Assembly (NCBI GenBank): GCA_008694505.1
Contig: VZDJ01007754.1
Location: 48,108,309-48,172,308, forward strand
Source: Cyanoderma ruficeps
Lineage: Eukaryota > Chordata > Aves > Passeriformes > Timaliidae
Direction of reading: 5' to 3'
DNA: 64,000 nt
Shown: one piece after another, positions 22,486-35,179 of the stretch
Position numbering within the stretch: position 1 is the first letter of the stretch
How the letters are laid out: every line of letters begins with the position of its first letter
Translations under genes and position numbers: made by a program
Notes under the pieces: model-generated
Seen by the model: only the letters and a program-made list of their open reading frames with translations
The model's database searches: none
What the model was told of the DNA's origin: nothing

Positions 22486-23405
22486 GACTGAGGTCCTTCA
22501 AGGTCCCAGTGAGGTTATGGGTTCAATACTGGGCCCAGATTGTTTAACTTGTACCAGTGACTGGGATGAAGGGGCAGAAGCCTCCTCAGCAAGTTTGAGG
22601 ATGTTTGAGGATGACACAGAGCTTGGAGGAGCAGCTGATCCCCCCGAGGGCTGTGCAGCCCTTCAGAGGGACCTCGACAGGCTGGAGAGATGGGCAGAGA
22701 ATTGTTGGAAATTCAACCAGGGCAAAGTCAGGTCCTTCACCTGGGAATAAATAACTCCAGGCACCAGCATAGCTTGGGGGTGACCTGCTGGAGAAGGATG
22801 TGGGAGTCCTGAGGGACACAGAGCTGTCCCTGAGCCAGCAGAGTCTCCTGAGGGCAGGAATGCCAATGGGATCCTGGGGGGAATTGGGATGAGCATTCCC
22901 AGCAGGTCAGGGCTGATCCTGCCCCTCTGCCCAGCCCTGGAGGCACCTCTGGGTGCTGTGTCCAGCCCTGGATCCTCAGCACGGCAGGGCCAGGAGCTCC
23001 TGGAGCTGAGGAAGGGCCTGGAGCATCTCCGTGCCCAGGAAAGGCTGAGGGAGCTGGGGCTGCTCAGCCTGGAGAGGAGCCCCAGTGAGAGGGGCCACAG
23101 CCCTGTCTGTCCCTGTGTGTCCCTGTGTGCAGGGAGGGCAGAGCAGGCCCAGGTTCTGCTCCAGGCCCAGCAATGGCCCCAGAGCCCTGGGCAGGGCCTG
23201 AGCCCAGCAATTCCCCTGCACAGGAGACACAACTTGTGCCCTGGGCAGTGCCCAGCCCTGAGCAGAGCCCAGAGAGGCTGGGGAGTCTCTTCAATTCAGA
23301 TATTCCAGAGCCATCTGGACACAGCCCTGTGCCATGTGCTCTGGGAGCAGGGAGGTGGCACCAGATGTCCCCTGTGGTCCCTTCCATCCTCACCCATCCT
23401 GTGCA
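22486..23405 (+). mobile_element. CR1 LINE, longest copy: end of reverse transcriptase plus 3' region
   Basis: About 920 bp of CR1 in sense orientation. The frame at 22517-22750 encodes the end of the pol reverse transcriptase. The catalytic [F/Y]xDD box reads Phe-Glu-Asp-Asp (22604-22615), followed by ThrGluLeuGlyGly and the characteristic PEGCAALQRDLDRLERWAE segment. In active CR1 the box is FADD, so this copy has Ala replaced by Glu at the active site. A 10-bp duplication (TTTGAGGATG twice, 22594-22613) disturbs the same spot. Downstream, frames are broken. The 198-codon and 189-codon open frames on opposite strands (22889-23485, 22663-23232) are GC-rich shadows of this element. The 5' end is truncated, so no endonuclease domain is present. 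Confidence 0.93.
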
Positions 23406-26316
23406 GCAGAGCAGTCCCTGCAGCTGAGGGAGGTTTGCTAAGAGCTGCCACTGCTGCTGTGGGGGCAGGAACCAAACACAGTTAAGGATAAGCTGTTCCT
23501 GTCCAAGGAAGGTCAAACAAGAACATGCATTTGTGTCTACCCAAACCATCCCTACTATAAAAGGAAGCCTCAGAGACTGAATTTCCCTGAGTGCTGCACG
23601 GTGACAGCAAGGCCATACATGTCTTCAAAGAGGGACACTGCTGATTGCCATGGTCATTATTTTATTTTCTTCAGTTTCAACCTAACCTAGAGGCGAGCCC
23701 GAAATTCATTTTCCACTGCAATGCACGAACGAAGCTCGACCCCAGAGTGTCTCACTGTGTGAATCAAACCCTGAGAAAAGCCAAGCATCTTTATTTGTTG
23801 TCTGAGCCAGTTTGCAGCAGCTTTTCCTGATCTGTAAACAGGAGCAAAGACAGCAACCAGACCAGTTTGCCTTTGCAAACATTGTCAGAGCATGACTTTT
23901 TTTTTTTTTCCCCTTTCTTTTTAAAAGATGAAAGGGTTTTTTCTTTCTCCACCCTCCTTCCTTTTCAACAAGAGGGAAACAAGAGAGAAAGTTTCCTTTT
24001 GACGGGGAAACAAACACTTGAAGAAGAGGCCAATAACATTTAAGACACGGACATATTGCAGACTTCTGGCCAGAAAAACATGGAACAGAGGGTTTATATT
24101 GTGTATGTAGGTTTACAGCACACCCCAATTTTCAGAGCAATAAACCACTGCTTGAGATTTAACCACACAGAGCTAATAAGGACAAAGAGTTACACATTTC
24201 TGCTTCTTTGATTTAGCATTCAATCTCAGGTTCAAAGTTCTGATTCTGCTTTATTTTTATGCAAGCATGTGGGTTGGGGAGATCAGAGGACTCTATTCCA
24301 TCTCCCCTGCTGCTCCTGTGTTTTATGTAGGTGACAGCTTTTCTGCTATAATTTCATTACAAAAAATAATTGCTATCTATTTGCCCAAGATTAACTGTGC
24401 ATCTGTCTGTGTGTGTTATATACAAAATTATGCTACAACTAGAACCATATATATTTTTGAGCCCTTGCTCACTCAAAATTCCCACTAAGAAAAAAAAAAT
24501 TGCTTTTAAAAATGCTGCAGGATCAGTAAATCTAAGCTAAACTTGACAACAGGATGATTTTATTCAGGAAGAAATTTTTATTTGGGAAAGAAATGCAAGG
24601 CAAATGAGCTGAGTTCAGAATGTGCTCAAACAGAAAAGAGAAAAACATGCTCCCCATGCTGCCCGAATGGCTGACATAATTTTGCTTGCTCTCCTTCCCT
24701 GTTAACTTGAAAATGCAAATTGCTTTGCTGTCAGGGTACATTTGTTCCCACTAATTCAAGACGCTATAACAAGCCAAAATATTTATTTGGGTTTATTTTT
24801 TCCACTCCAATTTGTGTTTCATCATAGTGGGAGCATCATCTACGGGTTTCATTTACCGAAACATTATACAAACAGCCCTTACGGGAAAGTCACCTCCCTG
24901 TAATTGGAAAATTATCCATAAAGAAGGCTCTTAATGCTTTAGGATGTGTTGCCTCAAAGGGCCCAAAAATTCTACTCTGACCAACACTTACAAGGCCAAA
25001 ACACATATTCAAAATAACTGCTCCAATGACCCATTGGAAAAGCCTTGGATTTTCAGAGAAGGGATCTTTCAGATCTTTCCTGCTTTTCAGGGGTTGGGAT
25101 GGACACAGAACACGTTCTTTTAATTAGAACTGGATGAACAAACAGGAGCAGAGAGCACATTTTATGCAGTTCAGTCCTCTTTCTGATGTTGCTTCTTTTT
25201 CAGCTGGGTAGTTAAAAAAAATCTGAATTTTTTTTTATCTTTTCCTTTGAAAAATCTTTCTGATGGGAACTGGCTTTTAATCAATTATCACTTGTGTGTA
25301 AAGCGTTTCTGCTCCTCGAAGAAATTAAATGAGATCTCAGCTGATAAAACCCCAAACAATTATTGTTTTCCTGAAAATTCAGTTTTGCATTCTTCTGGGG
25401 AAGAAAAAAAAAATCAACATTTTTTAATTAGAATTGTTTGTGCCACTTAAAGAGCTGAAATTAGTCTCTGCCAGCCCCTTTCTTAAGGTCTGAAAAAGGC
25501 TCATGAGTCACCCCTTGGAGGAGTGGAGATGAGTCCAGACTCACTCCAGTGATGAAATTCAGAGCCTCTTTGCCATCTGGTCCTTCCATGAGAGCTGCTC
25601 CATCCATAGCTTCTCTCTAGCAACACTCAAATGAGCCCTAAACAAGTGGATTTTAACTTTGGTACCTTAGTTCTGGGGCCTAAAATTAGGTAGGATTAAT
25701 CAGGCTACAGAAACTTGATGAGTAAATCCTTATTTCTCTTTACCTTCCTCATTCATGGAGCAGATCATAATAATACCCCACCTTGTTTTTTGGTGTCCTT
25801 TTCACACATATCTAATTTTGTTTTAGCCCCATTTGTGTCTGCTCTGACTTCTGTGAAGTCCTTTGGTTTACCACAGTACACACTCAGAAAAAGAGACTCT
25901 AACAAAGAGTTTAAACATACAAATAAAAAGAAAACAAACCCACTGAAGCCCTTCCAGTGTCTTAAACAAAATCAAAAGATAAGTTATGACAATAAAGCCT
26001 TCACTGCAGGCATCTGTCACTGCAGTAAGAACTATTTTGGCTCCATTTTACTCAGCATTCTCCACCCAGAAATAAAGTCAACCCTTACCATTCTCACCAG
26101 ACGTCTTGTCTTTCCCATTTGTAGCCCCGGTTCCTTGTCTCTGTTAAGGGGGACAAGAAAAACACAAACAAGAGGTTAGAACACATTTGAACATGATTTT
26201 TTCCCCTTGGAATTCCTGGTAATTACAGCCTGATTTCTCCTCAACACGTTGGATAATCCATTCGCCCTCATGCAACGCCGCTTTGAGACGCTGCCAGGAA
26301 CGCCTCGTTCCATTTC
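23406..26316. other. Unique non-coding sequence
   Basis: AT-rich, with A/T homopolymer runs (for example near 23900 and 24490). No repeat family or gene recognised. Confidence 0.4.
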
Positions 26317-26358
26317 AAGGTTGGACTCTGTGATCCTGGAGTTCTTTTCCAATATAAA
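26317..26358 (+). mobile_element. CR1 LINE, 3'-terminal relic
   Basis: AAGGTTGGACTCTGTGATCC followed by TGGAGTTCTTTTCCAATATA matches the 3' end of CR1 subfamilies ending GGTTGGACT...GATGATC...GGTCTTTTCCAACC. Only about 42 bp can be recognised. Confidence 0.65.
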
Positions 26359-29300
26359 AAAGATTGATTTAGGTCCAGCTGTATCACTCCATGTGCCCCT
26401 GGATGTAATTATCACAATGAGTGATATGTATGTGTGTCATCAGGTTCCCAGCAGTCCAAGGGTAGGAGCTACACTACAGCATTTCACTTCTTCAGCTCCC
26501 TGCTGTGCCTCCCCTTCCATGACTCAGGAGACTACAGGGAAGTCGTGACGTTTTGCAGGAACAAAATTATAAGGGTCAAAGCCCAGCCTGAAGTTAATTT
26601 GGGCAATGCCATAAAGAAGACACAATAATAATGTTCCTAGAAATACATTAGGAGGGCTAAGAAGATTCTCCAGACCTCATTTTGACTAGAAGATTCATTT
26701 TCTGCTTTGGCCATAAGAAAAGATGGAACTTTCCAATTTAATTCACTTTGTCCAAAGAACAGCCTCCTGAATTTCCATGAGAAAGAACTGATTTAGATCA
26801 CTCTGCCAAGTGACAGGTGGCAAACACCAGGGCAGTCAAAATATTCACAGTGGCAGAGTATCAGAGTGGTGACAATAGGGAACTTCCCAGCTTAGGAATG
26901 GTCACTCTATGAAAATTATTCTGCATCCCCCAGAGAAAGCATCTCAAGGTGGATTAAAGCATTTAAAGGGTATGGAAAGACTAACATTTCTTATGCCAAA
27001 TTATTCATGCTTGTGTGTGTCACTGAAATAGAACTAAAGAAATTGTCCTCTAGGGTTGAACACGTTAAAAATCTGGGAATATGAAACTCAGAGAATAAAT
27101 CCAGCTGCACTCAGCCATCAGAAGCAGCACATCCCCAGGCATCAGGGAACTGAACAGGTACTGGAGCACTGCAAATCAAATGGTTTTTACCAACATCTGG
27201 ACAGTCATGTGGATTCTCCCATGAAAATTCATACAGCCATATTTATCTGAAGGCATTTTCTCTAAAATTTCTGGTAAAAACCTTCTCTGTTTTGGTTTCT
27301 GTCTTTTGCCTTTCCAAGCAGTGGTATTTCCAAGGTATTTTTTGTATATAGACCTAATCATGAGGTAAATACAAAACTTTCATATGTGCTCTTAGCTCTG
27401 ACATGGAAAATGGAAATACATTTTTTTCTCCCTCGAGCCTCAGAGCCAAGACAAAAACTTGGCCAATAACAGAGAATGGGATTCTAAAGGGATAAACACC
27501 TTTGACAAAAGCATAAGTTACCAACAGTCAGAAATCAATACATCCACCCAACAACCAGTTTTGCTTTGTCCCTTTATTTAAAGTCTGGTTAATAATTCCA
27601 TGTTTCAACTCTAAACAGCACTTTAAAAGAAGATTTTAGTGTTCATTTACAAAATACCTTATTTTTCCTATCAATAAAAAAGTACCTATATCCCTTTTTC
27701 TTCCCCTGTATATTTTTAAATGCTTTTTCAAGTTGTCTTATTTCCTGAGCATTTCAGGCTGTGCTACTTAAGCTTTATGAAAGCTTCTTTTTCCTCCCTA
27801 GGCTATACCTGTCAGGTTCAGTCTGCTTATGATGGAGTGCTGGAATATGGATTCACACATTTATTTTGTGTCTCGAGATTTCCCCTCGGGGAGAGCAGAA
27901 TGTCGTTAAAGAAAAAGAATAAAAACTTGGGTTTGGTAAATTAAGTTTTTTCTATTCATGAGGTCACGGTATTTTTCTTTAAGTCTGAAATCAGTTGCAA
28001 TATTCTGCAGCCATTTGTTTGATTGGTGACCACTGGACTCGTACAGAAAGAAACCTGAAATTCTGCCAAACCAGCTTCGGAGAGCTTTTTCCTTTAGTTA
28101 TAGACACATTTTGATCTATAAGCCCTGCGCTGTCTTCCAAGTGACTGCAATGGATTTGAAAGTGAGAATCAGCTTCCCATTAACAAGGCAGTGAAACTCA
28201 GGAAAAAGCCAGATACAATGGGATCATCCTCCTGCAAAGCCTTTAGTCTTTTATTTCAATACATTCAGTGGACCTACTTTTCAAAACATTTTCAAGGTGT
28301 TGGTATTATTAGCAGCTGGAGTTTCTTTCTTCTTTCATCATCTTTCATGATGCTACTGCAGGTTGCAGAACAAAGCTGAGCTTTTTAATGTGGTTCAGAG
28401 AAAAGGGGACTAAACACGAGGAGGAGTAACTGGGGGTATTTTCAAGAAGCAGTGGATGAAATGCTGGTCTAACAGATATTGTCCACAGATAAAATAGATT
28501 AAATTAAAATCACTGAAATATAAGATACAACACAGCCCTGGCTTCCTCTGCCTTTCCTCCCAAGAAAGGATTCCCATCCCCTGTAACTTGCAGCCAGCTC
28601 CCTTCATTCAGAGAATGCTTCAGGAATTCCACAGCATCTTTTAAGGCGAGCACCAGGACAGGAACATTGAATAAACTTTCCACCAGGCATCAAAGAAACA
28701 TCAGAGCTAAGATGAACATGAGTGCAGAACTATAACGATTACACAGTAAAACATGATAAACAGTTTTGTTGCTATGTTGCATAGGAGGAAACAGAGTTTA
28801 TGACTGCTTCGGGCTATATTAATTTTTAACTCGGTGGTTTTACGAAACACCAAAGACACATAATTAAAAATGTCTCCAAAAATCAAAGTGACTTCCAATT
28901 TGTCAGCAGAGGAAGTTAAAAAGACTTCTGCCATATGCTCAAAATCCCAGTAAGAAAAGAACAGGTTTGCTTTCCTGTTAAACTCGCACAGCTATACACA
29001 GAGGCCAGTTAATGTGCTATGAAAATCTGCACTAAATTAGTCCCCAAGGCGACCAAACTAAGGTCAAAAGTGAACTTGTAGCCACGAGGACATTTCAAGA
29101 AGAATGTTAAATTACTGCAGCAGCTTTTCAACTCATTCTTCTTGCCCCTGCTGCACCCCCAAGCCTAATTTTTGCCTTTAATCTTAAATTCTGTTCTTGT
29201 CTTGAAATAGCCTGACCTTTTCAGCGATGCTTTTAATTAGCACCTCAGTGTTAGGGATTGCAGCCAGGTGTTGATTAGAGAATTTCTGGGGGCAGAAGGG

Positions 29301-31760
29301 TTGTTTGTTTTATGGTGAGCCACAGAAAAGTCCAAGATCAGGGACATGAAACTGCCAGAACGTTCTGACAAATGGGCTCTTCCAGATAATAACATCATGC
29401 TGGTGCTTCGCCTCAGTGCGGGGTCAACAAGGTACAGAGGGCTGTATCCCAGGAAAGCAGTGGCTGCAGATTTTCAACAGGATGTGTTTCCACATAAAAA
29501 AGAATGGAAAAAGAAGATCCAAGAGTGGAATTAAAAGAACAGGAACAGGTGGAAAGTTTCGGTAAAGTGGACAGCAGAAAAAGTCAGCATAGACCGACGG
29601 GGGTGACACATATGAAATGTTATTTAGGATATTTTGTATTGGCAAGGAAAGGGAATGCTCTGCACTGGCTGGGAAATTTGTGCGTATCCTGAGCTTTTCC
29701 TAAGCTTTGTTTTGATACGCTAAGGTGTGACTAAAGAAAATACACGTTGGTACTAAGCAACACAAGAAAGCTGTGGCTTTGCTAGCACTATGCCAAGGAA
29801 GCCTTCCCTCTGCACCACCACCTGTTCTCCATACAAAGATTTCTCTTTAAGGAACATAAATTGAGTCCAACTAAACTATTTCATAAGGACTTTATTTTTT
29901 TTATAGTATTCTGCTTTAATTAAAAAAAAACCCTCAGCTGTTTTAGCCTTAATGTGAAAAAAGTACTGAAAAAATACATTTCAAAGATTTATGAAGTTTA
30001 TGATCCTTCTGCAAATAAAAATGTCACTGAAAATATCTGCTCAGGGACTTGTGGTGTTTTCCAAGTGAGGAAAGCTTCCCAATCACAGCAGAATAATCAG
30101 AAGATAAATGAAGATACAGAATTGAAGAAGGGACAAGAAGCAAGCAGCTATGACCTGAAATGAGTGGTTACACTGCAGAATTTGGGATTTCAATATGATT
30201 ATTTAGGTTAGGTTCTCCTTTACTGGAGATTTCTGTGTCACTCTTTCTAACGTCATGTACCGACCTGAAACTATGGCACTCAGCATTTCACACCTTCAAT
30301 TGTGAAAAACATTACTCTTAACCACAGGACAGTAATAATTTGGTTTAGAAATGGATGAAATAAATCACAGCGCTTAAAATAAAAATTAAGAGCAGGAAAA
30401 ATTATGTTGCTGTGACAAAAAGATTTTGGTTGCTGAAGCTGCAAGGGATTCCTGGCCTCTAAATAATGGGACTGGAATTTTAGCACCAGTGTATTTTTTG
30501 GAATTATATATCAGAAAGCATGGAAATGAACAGCTGGGAGAGATAAAACGCACTGCTGGAGAGCCAGGCACAACTTCTATCATTTCACTCATTTCCTTCT
30601 AATTATTTCTCCTCCAAACTGGTCTGCAGCACAGACAGATGGCAAATCCCAAACCAACTCTGTGACGTACAGGTTCACTCACATCAGTCACCTACACAGC
30701 ATCTGCAGACAGAGCTGAAGAACCCCCAGACAGAAGCTTGGATAAAGCAACAAAAATTGCACAAGACACTACACCAATAAACCCTCCTCACTCGTCTACT
30801 TGTGCCTCCTTTCCAAGTTCCTCCACTCCTCCACACATTTTTACAGATGTGGGACTGAATATTTATGAGATGAAAGTGTCCTTCAAAGGCCACATCTAAA
30901 GGAATTGCACCAGGTACAGAACACCTAGCCAAGCTTTTGTCGGAGTGATGGATAAATCTGATAATGTGTCTGTTACTTCTGTCTTACACATCATGGTGAG
31001 AAATTGCAGACCGCATTTCCTGAGCAACCTGACAGAAAGAAAAATTATTTATCAGCTTAGACTGCCTCACCTATGCATCCCCTCCTCCCTGCATGCTCCT
31101 CTACTCCAAGGGAGTTCTCCACAGCCAGTTTGCTGTCTGTTTTGCTTTGTCAGGGCAGCACAACGTTACCAGAGCAAGAGCACCAGAATCCATCTTTCCA
31201 TACTGGCTGTCAAAGCTAAATGATCCCTGGCACTTTGACAATTCCTGTAATTATCCTCATGGGTCAGACAGTTTTCTACTTGACTGGGCTCCTGATTGTC
31301 CCTAATTTTATTAGGGCTTTCTTATAGCTATTTTAATAAATTACAACTACGCAGGTGGGCTGAGATGAGCTGATGGGATTCAAACTGCAGTGGCTACAAG
31401 CTGACAGAGGGACAGTGGTTTTTTGTGACTTTTTTATTCACTGAAGGGACACGGTTGTGCACATCGACATCGTGGAAAGCACAAGATTATCTGTCCAAAA
31501 TTAACAAGTCTCTGATAACTACAGATGGTGCTGTTTGCAGTGTAGCCATTGCCCATGTGGAACACACATTTTTATTTACATGGCTACACAAAATGCACAC
31601 AGAGTGCTTAATCACACGGTTCCTCATAGGCTTAGGCATTGGCTTCAATTTAGGTGTGATTTGTTCATTTTTGTCCAGACAGAACTTCTGGCTTGAGGTA
31701 AATCCTCAGAACAGGCACTTCTGAGTGGACACAGACAGCAGGTCCTTCAGTGCTGAGCAC
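26359..31760. other. Repeat-poor unique sequence
   Basis: No mobile element or gene recognised. AT-rich, with several blocks (about 28700-29280) whose texture resembles conserved non-coding DNA. Open frames are all short (100 codons or fewer) and unrecognised. Confidence 0.4.
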
Positions 31761-32274
31761 ACTCAGAACCATGGAAGGGTTTGGGTGGAGAGGACCTTAA
31801 AGGCCCATCCAGTGCCACCCCCTGCCATAGGCAGGGAAACCTTCCACTGTCCCAGGCTGCTCCAAGCCCCAGTGTTCAACCTGGCCTTGGGCACTGCCAG
31901 GGATCCAGGGGCAGCCACAGCAAATCTGGGCAACCTATTCCAGTGTTTCACCACCATCACAGGGAACAATTCCTGCCCAAGATTCCATCCAGCCCTGCCC
32001 TCTGGCACTGTGAAGCCATTCCCTGTGTCCTGTCCCTGCAGCCCTTGGGAATTGTCTCTCTCCAGGTTTCCTGGGGCTCCTTCAGGCCCTGCAAGGCCAC
32101 CCTGAGCTCAGCCCAAAGCTTCTCCTGTCCAGGCTGAACAATCCCAGCTGTGCCAGCCTTTCCTGCCAGCAGAGCTGCTCCATCCCTCTGCTCACCCTGG
32201 AGCCTCCTCTGGGCTCTCTCCAGCAGCTCCAGGTGCTCCCTGTGCTGGGCCCCAGGGCTGGGGCAGGTCCCAGG
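31761..32274 (-). mobile_element. CR1 LINE fragment (about 510 bp)
   Basis: The minus strand reads from GGGGCCCAGCACAGGGAGC through AGCAGAGGGATGGAGCAGC, the TGTGATGGTGGTGAAACACTGG block and GATCCCTGGCAGTGCC, to a 3' end matching CTTTAAGGTCCTCTCCACCC (around 31800). It is a close relative of the copy at 2444-2934 over the upstream half. 5'-truncated. Confidence 0.94.
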
Positions 32275-34175
32275 ATAAATTTGGAGGCATCTGATGAAAA
32301 TGGGCTGAGGGAATCACTGTCTGGGATAGAGGAACCTACTTACAGTGCTGATTTTAAATATTCTAACAGCACAGAAAAGAACTTTAGCTGTGCCCCACTT
32401 TTCCCAATGCTGGGCTGTAATTTATAAATCAGCACAGTGAGAACCTGCTGATTTTGTATTCAGATTCCATATAATGTTCTAAACTGAATATTTACACCAA
32501 CACCAAATGTAATCAACGTAATTAGCACAAACAGTAGCTTGCTTAATATTTAGGTTATTAGCATATTTTGAATTAAAACATTATTTCTCCAAAGACATTG
32601 TAATCACAATATATTTTTTTTTCAGAGGCAGGGATTAATGGAATCTTTGAAGTTAATTTTGAAAGCAGCTGCAAGAATGTATTTCCCAAATCCTGTTAAT
32701 TACCATGCCAGCCATGAGAAGTAATCCCTTTTTTATTTCCTGCAGGAAATGGAAGATTTGATTCAACGTGGTTTATTTACAGGGCTAACTCAGACATGGA
32801 CAAGGAGTTGTCTTCAACTCAGCAGAATTACTTTTATGAGTGGAATTGGAACTGCAGTGTGGTACTGTGGAATTCCCCTAAATTGTGTGTTGGGTTTTGT
32901 TTAGCAAAGGGCAAAGAGAGTAAAATCAACTACAAAAAAACCTTCTTGCACCACTTGCCAAGAAGTGACCTCAGCTCTCATTTGGACATGGGTGATACAG
33001 CCCAAATCCAAATTGCACTAAGGTCTCCTCTTTATCCATTTCCAAGGTGACCCAAGAGGAATATATCAATTACATAAAAATTGATTAAGCTAGATGGCAT
33101 AAATAAAAACTGACTGTGGCTCTTAAGGTGGTTTCTTCTGTTTTTTTCTATTCTTTCTTATCTATTGGTAGCATCAGACCTGGCATTACAGTTCCAAAAA
33201 GGGCATTTTTGGGCAGGAAACCTGCCTTAAGAACTCCTACTTCCCATTAGAACCCAATCCAGCCACACCTTCCCATCCCTAAGGCCTCATTTCTTTGGAA
33301 ACAATTGTTTGCAAGGTCACATGGAAAATAGGAGCACTAAAATTATTCAAGTTAAAAATAACCCTTCAGCAGAGCTGTGCTGAAAACAATCATTGAAATG
33401 ATCCAGCTAAAAAAAGAAACACATATTTCAACTGTTTCTGTTGATCATTTCAGTCGTGTAGTTGGTGTCTCTGATCCACAAACAGTTGAACCAGGGCAAC
33501 CAAAATTATCAGCCTTGGTCCTCTGTGTGGGAAATACAGGCAGGGCACCTGATTAGGAACAAGAGAACCTTGTCTGGAAACAGCATTTGGATACAGACAA
33601 TATCCTGGGTATCCTTTCATATCAGCACTCTCAGATAGGAAGAGTGTCCTAAGCCAATTAAGGGGTCAGAGTCTCTGCCTAGGCGTAATATAACTGATTA
33701 TGGATAGTGGGTTTGTAGCAAAAAAATTACTTTATATTTTATTCTTCCGAGCCCTTCTGAAGTTTTGTGTAATGCAATTTGCTGAGCTCTAAACCCAGCT
33801 GTAATTGAGTTAGAGGTTGTCTTCAAGGGACAGCTTGGATTATTCACAGCGAAAATCTGCGCTGACAAATTGCTTCATCTCTGATCATACTGGCTATCAT
33901 TATTAAAACAGGCTGCTTCTTCCCAGACTGCAAAAATTCTGGTGATTGTTTTTTTTATGCTGGCATGTTTTTATTTCCAGTTGTACAATTAAAAAAAAAA
34001 AAATTCTGTTCTTATTTCCCTGCAGTTTCCCTACGTATTTTACAGGCAAACAGGTATTATCACAGTTAGACTGCTCTGGTAACTGGGCCAGCCAGGATTT
34101 CCCCAAAATATTAATTATGGCAGTTTCAAGCCGCCATGCAAAAGAACTTTCTGCCTTCAGCCTCGGGCAAAGCCT
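32275..34175. other. Unique AT-rich non-coding sequence
   Basis: No recognised repeat or gene. TAAT-rich blocks lie near 32490-32720 and 33690-33880, and an imperfect hairpin at 33392-33454. Confidence 0.4.
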
Positions 34176-34279
34176 TTGATTTTCAAGACAAGAGCAAGAC
34201 CAAGCGGCAGGGATGTTTCTGCATCACTTACTCCACTGCTCCACCCAGCCCAGGCAGCTCGTCTGGTCACAGGGAGCGA

Positions 34280-34480
34280 GGGGGAGCAGCCCCCCAGCAT
34301 CTGCTGGGATGACAGGAGCTTCTCCAGGGTCATTCCAGCGGCGGGAAATCACCGGAGCGCGAGTGTGCCGCAGCCTCGGCAGCGCAGCCTCGCCCAGGGG
34401 GATGACGCAAAGCCGGCACTCCGGGCTGCCAGCCACGGGCACATCCCTGCCAAGGGGACCCGGGATGGGCGGCTGGAGCT
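34280..34480. promoter_or_regulatory. Small orphan CpG-rich patch
   Basis: About 200 bp of strongly GC-rich sequence with some 15-16 CpG dinucleotides, standing out from AT-rich surroundings. It includes GCGGCGGG, GGAGCGCGAG and a TGACGCAA C/EBP-ATF-like motif near 34402. Frames are open on both strands (up to 126 codons, plus, 34176-34556), as expected in GC-rich DNA; none is recognisable. It could be an alternative promoter, an unrecognised exon, or an orphan CpG island. Confidence 0.45.
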
Positions 34481-34980
34481 GCCCTTGACATGGGGCACGG
34501 CTCAGCAGAGGATTTGTCCAGCGTTGTTCCAATCTGGATCAGGAATGACCTGCTGAGAGCTTTAGGGGAGCTGCTTTGTTAAGGGGGGAGGATGTGGTTC
34601 AGAGCAGAGCTCTTGGCACCGGGAGGAGAAACCACAGCCAAGGGATTAGAAACAACAGTGAAAGGAAAACGGGCAGGGTGAGGCACAAGGTCACCTTGAT
34701 GGCCAGGAATCAGGGACAGCCATCAAATAAGCTCAAATGTAGCAAGCAGAAGACATATCAGGTCACTGCCTCTGTCCAAGAGATGGACAGAAAATCGGAA
34801 TTTCCACAAATCAGACACTCTGAGGACCCTGCAGCTGCTTGGGGAAACTGTTGCTGTTATCCATTTCATTGCTAACAGCAGCAGAGAAGATAAGAAAGCA
34901 ATTTTCACTAAAAAGCTGTAGAATTCCCAGGTTCCCTGGCCCTAGCAGAGACATACCAGGTTACCTGCTCCAAGACTAAA

Positions 34981-35179
34981 TCTGTCCCTGTGAGGGTGGA
35001 GAGGCCCTGGCACTGGTTGGCCAGAGAATCTGTGGATGCCCCATTCCTGGAAGTGTCCAAGGCCAAGTGGAACTGGGCTTGGAGCAACCTGGGATAGTGG
35101 AAGGTGTCCCTGCCCATGGCAGGGGTGGAACAAGATCTTTAAGGTCATTTCCAACCCAAACCATTCTGTGATTCTGTGA
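34981..35179 (+). mobile_element. CR1 LINE 3' fragment
   Basis: Starts at CTGTCCCTGTGAGGGTGG, continues with AAGTGTCCAAGGCCAAGTGG and CCCTGCCCATGGCAGGGGTG, and ends CCATTCTGTGATTCTGTGA. Complete 3' terminus, strongly 5'-truncated. Confidence 0.94.

Noticed and set aside
22663..23485. The two longest open frames in the window (189 codons minus, 198 codons plus).
   Set aside because: Both lie within the GC-rich 3' part of a CR1 element on opposite strands; neither is the CR1 pol frame and no domain is visible.
31725..32137. 126- and 118-codon plus frames.
   Set aside because: Antisense translations of a CR1 fragment.
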